The position numbers and the translations under genes were made by a program. From Paramesorhizobium deserti (GTDB lineage Bacteria > Pseudomonadota > Alphaproteobacteria > Rhizobiales > Rhizobiaceae), in the NCBI RefSeq assembly GCF_001558695.1, contig NZ_LNTU01000038.1, positions 248,001 through 312,000 of the forward strand: 64,000 nt of DNA. Reading direction: 5' to 3'. This document shows, piece after piece, positions 63,794 through 64,000 of the stretch. Positions within the stretch are counted from its first letter, which is position 1; every line of letters begins with the position of its first letter. Below the pieces are notes generated by a model. The model saw only the letters and a program-made list of their open reading frames with translations. It was not told the DNA's origin and did not search any database.

Positions 63794-64000
63794 CGTCGCG
63801 GCTTTTTTTGCGCTTGGCTTTGCCTGATCTTATCCAAAAAACTGCAAATGCACTGAATTATTGGTCCGTTCAGCGCCAAAGTTCCGATGCGAATATGCAT
63901 TGTGGAGTGGATGGATGTCCCTTGAATACCCGCATCGGTAGAATTAATGTGCCTCGCGCGCCATTTCAGTTGACAAATGAATCGTTTTAAAAAATCATAT
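63794..64000. other. Terminal intergenic stretch without a recognisable gene
   Basis: This 207 bp region becomes AT-rich towards the window edge. It contains a 60-codon open frame (63808-63990) without a recognisable ribosome binding site or family match. No promoter or repeat could be called. Confidence 0.4.

Noticed and set aside
63808-63990. 60-codon open frame at the window end
   Set aside because: There is no ribosome binding site, no similarity that can be recognised, and its base composition differs from the coding DNA around it.

Overview
The window is a high-GC chromosomal or megaplasmid segment from an alphaproteobacterium, most likely a member of the Rhizobiales (Rhizobiaceae-like). 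The reasons are the complete agl alpha-glucoside operon with its AglR regulator, RIME-like palindromic intergenic elements, EcfG-type (GGAAC-N16/17-CGTT) promoters, an HWE histidine kinase, and the unusual density of solute transporters. No rRNA, tRNA, CRISPR array, insertion sequence or prophage was seen. Almost all of the DNA is coding, and most genes belong to catabolic operons with their own transporter and local regulator.

Layout. 1-5.2 kb: end of a secreted S10 carboxypeptidase-like gene, an AcoR-like regulator without an AAA+ domain, the aldehyde dehydrogenase plus DUF779 pair it probably controls, and a DUF6766 membrane protein behind an EcfG promoter. 5.2-10.3 kb (minus strand): HWE kinase, glutathione S-transferase, SnoaL-like protein, and an ECF42-type sigma factor with its DGPF partner; two matching ECF42-type promoters tie the SnoaL-like gene to the sigma factor. 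10.3-16.8 kb: a TctDE-like two-component system with a translationally coupled periplasmic binding protein, divergent from a tctCBA tricarboxylate-type transporter. 16.8-24.2 kb: uronate block (GntR regulator, uxaC, TRAP dctPQM, kdgF, kduI, kduD). 24.2-25.1 kb: a decayed RES/Xre toxin-antitoxin pair. 25.2-33.1 kb: aglK-A-G-F-E and divergent aglR. 33.3-42.2 kb: a CUT1 ABC transporter with GH2 beta-mannosidase, a xylose-isomerase-like TIM barrel protein and a Gfo/Idh/MocA oxidoreductase. 42.2-46.2 kb: MarR regulator with cupin and VOC genes, a LacI regulator, a DUF3775 gene behind an EcfG promoter, and an SDR. 46.2-52.9 kb: tetronate catabolism, otnC-otnK-lacI on the minus strand and ltnD-otnI-denD-SDR on the plus strand, with two LacI-type operators between. 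53-60.2 kb: a third CUT1 ABC transporter, a GntR regulator with two tandem DNA-binding domains, and an altronate/galactarate dehydratase-family gene. 60.4-63.5 kb: a TAXI-TRAP transporter. 63.5-63.8 kb: an orphan VapB-like antitoxin.

How the parts fit. The uronate operon isomerises hexuronates (UxaC) and processes unsaturated uronates (KdgF, KduI, KduD) imported by its TRAP transporter; the dehydratase at 58.6 kb could supply the aldonate/aldarate dehydration step. Agl imports and hydrolyses alpha-glucosides, the next operon beta-mannosides, and the otn/ltn/den block breaks down L-threonate and D-erythronate.

The most interesting pattern is architectural. In all six transport operons, of four unrelated transporter classes, the junction between the binding-protein gene and the first membrane-component gene is long (69-221 nt) and holds a strong stem-loop or a RIME-like palindromic element, while the other intra-transporter junctions are 34 nt or less. 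This suggests recurrent RNA-level uncoupling of binding-protein from permease expression.
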